Position numbers and translations under genes: made by a program. Positions 31,745-32,511 of a stretch of 32,511 nt of DNA are shown here, piece after piece (position 1 is the first letter of the stretch; every line of letters begins with the position of its first letter). The notes below the pieces were generated by a model, which worked only from the letters and a program-made list of their open reading frames with translations, searched no databases and was not told the origin of the DNA. This DNA is from Marinilabiliales bacterium (lineage in GTDB: Bacteria > Bacteroidota > Bacteroidia > Bacteroidales > F082), in contig PKTA01000145.1 of assembly GCA_002869365.1 (NCBI GenBank), positions 1-32,511 of the forward strand, in the 5' to 3' direction.

Positions 31745-32511
31745 ATGAACTCTGCATATAATAGTAGACTAATAAAACTTATAATAGCAATCATTATAGT
31801 TGTTTTTATGTCGAATTTAAACGCTTTGGTCGACTATGTGCTGCACCCTGAAATTCCATATTTTGATACTGAACACTTAATTGTTGGCAGCGTATCAGGT
31901 ATATTCAGTATTCTTTTTTTAACTTTTTTAAACCTTTACCTCACAAAACTGCAAAAAACAAATAAGTTACAAAAGGAACTAATTTTTGAATTAAAAGTTA
32001 GGAAAGAGAAAATACAGGAACACGAAAAGTATCTTAAGGATTTAATAGCAACAAAAGACAAACTCTTTTCAATAATAGCGCACGATTTGAGGAGTCCATT
32101 CAACAGCATAATGGGGTATACCAACCTATTGTTTGAAGAAATTGAAGAATCCAACAGAAATACATCAATTAAATACCTGAAAATTATTGATACATCCGCT
32201 AAAAACACTCTATTGTTACTTGATAACCTTCTGGAATGGGCAAGGTCACAATCAGGTGATTTGACAGTCAAACATGAAGAAATAAATATCACCCAAATAG
32301 TGGATGAAACGATTGAAACTTTTATTCCGATTGCTAATAATAAAATTATTATGCTATCATATGAAATATTAGATGATATAGTTATAGTTACTGACCTTAA
32401 TATGTTAACAACCATTTTGCGGAATTTAATTAACAATGCAATTAAATTTACCAAAAGAAATGGAAAAATTGTTGTAACGGCCTATACCATAAATGAAATG
32501 ATAGAATTTTC
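31745..32511 (+). CDS. Sensor histidine kinase, 3' end outside window
   Basis: The ATG at 31745 opens a frame that stays open to the window edge (255 codons). Two membrane helices (about 9-23 and 44-65) flank a 20-residue loop (NALVDYVLHPEIPYFDTEH), then a coiled linker (68-100) leads to ATKDKLFSIIAHDLRSPFNS with H113, SAKNTLLLLDNLLEWARSQSG (151-171) and the N-box NLINNAIKF (227-235). The ATP-lid motifs lie beyond the window. The HisKA part is closely related to those at 5932 and 8809, though less than those two are to each other. The input is not recognisable. No regulator gene is visible. Confidence 0.87.
   Translation, partial: MNSAYNSRLIKLIIAIIIVVFMSNLNALVDYVLHPEIPYFDTEHLIVGSVSGIFSILFLTFLNLYLTKLQKTNKLQKELIFELKVRKEKIQEHEKYLKDLIATKDKLFSIIAHDLRSPFNSIMGYTNLLFEEIEESNRNTSIKYLKIIDTSAKNTLLLLDNLLEWARSQSGDLTVKHEEINITQIVDETIETFIPIANNKIIMLSYEILDDIVIVTDLNMLTTILRNLINNAIKFTKRNGKIVVTAYTINEMIEF

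Overview
The window is AT-rich DNA from a member of the Bacteroidota, probably a Bacteroidales/Marinilabiliales-like lineage. I infer this from the gene families (TonB-dependent receptor with a carboxypeptidase-like N-terminal domain, many small outer-membrane beta-barrel proteins ending in Phe, DUF4386, EFR1, lipocalin-like lipoproteins) and from recurrent Bacteroidota -7 promoter boxes (TAnnTTTG), one of them with a well-spaced TTTG -33 box. Ribosome binding sites are weak, as is usual for the phylum. I found no rRNA, tRNA, CRISPR array, phage or insertion sequence.

Layout. 1-4009: a loosely packed stretch of single genes: two outer-membrane beta-barrel genes, a lipocalin-like lipoprotein, a gutted DUF418 pseudogene, a SnoaL-like protein, a CPBP membrane protease and a SAM methyltransferase. 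4262-7686: the most interesting block, a tight three-gene operon for a corrinoid (B12) protein, a MtaA/UroD-family methyltransferase, and a sensor kinase whose N-terminus resembles DUF1638, a family I associate with corrinoid methyltransferases. 8053-10197: a Gdx/SugE-type SMR exporter and a 7-TM histidine kinase whose kinase module is a close paralogue of the previous one. 10455-12509 (minus): a large secreted protein of unknown function.

13096-15851: a redox/electrophile-stress cluster (DoxX, 1-Cys OhrR-type MarR regulator, MDR oxidoreductase, lipoprotein DJ-1/Hsp31-like protein), then a strong hairpin and a decayed beta-barrel gene. 16520-18936: a small minus-strand gene, an EFR1 flavodoxin/ferredoxin membrane protein and a DUF4386 protein. 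A degenerate repeat patch (18920-19118) runs into the end of the DUF4386 gene and the start of the next gene. 19110-22172: a small membrane protein and a heme/hemoglobin-type TonB-dependent receptor, with a perfect palindrome before the receptor. 22225-24586 (minus): a TetR regulator and ABC-2 exporter with a related operator-like site before each transcription unit.

24820-31483: small membrane and envelope proteins, an orphan BMP/PnrA-like lipoprotein, a transglutaminase-like protein, a YdeI-family protein, and two more broken genes (a truncated SDR/NmrA gene and a multiply frameshifted envelope gene). The window ends inside a third paralogous histidine kinase (31745 onward).

Four decayed genes in 32 kb point to a fluid accessory region. 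The best candidate for an undescribed system is the 4262-7686 operon, in which a kinase with a DUF1638-like input is transcribed with the corrinoid protein and methyltransferase it may sense.
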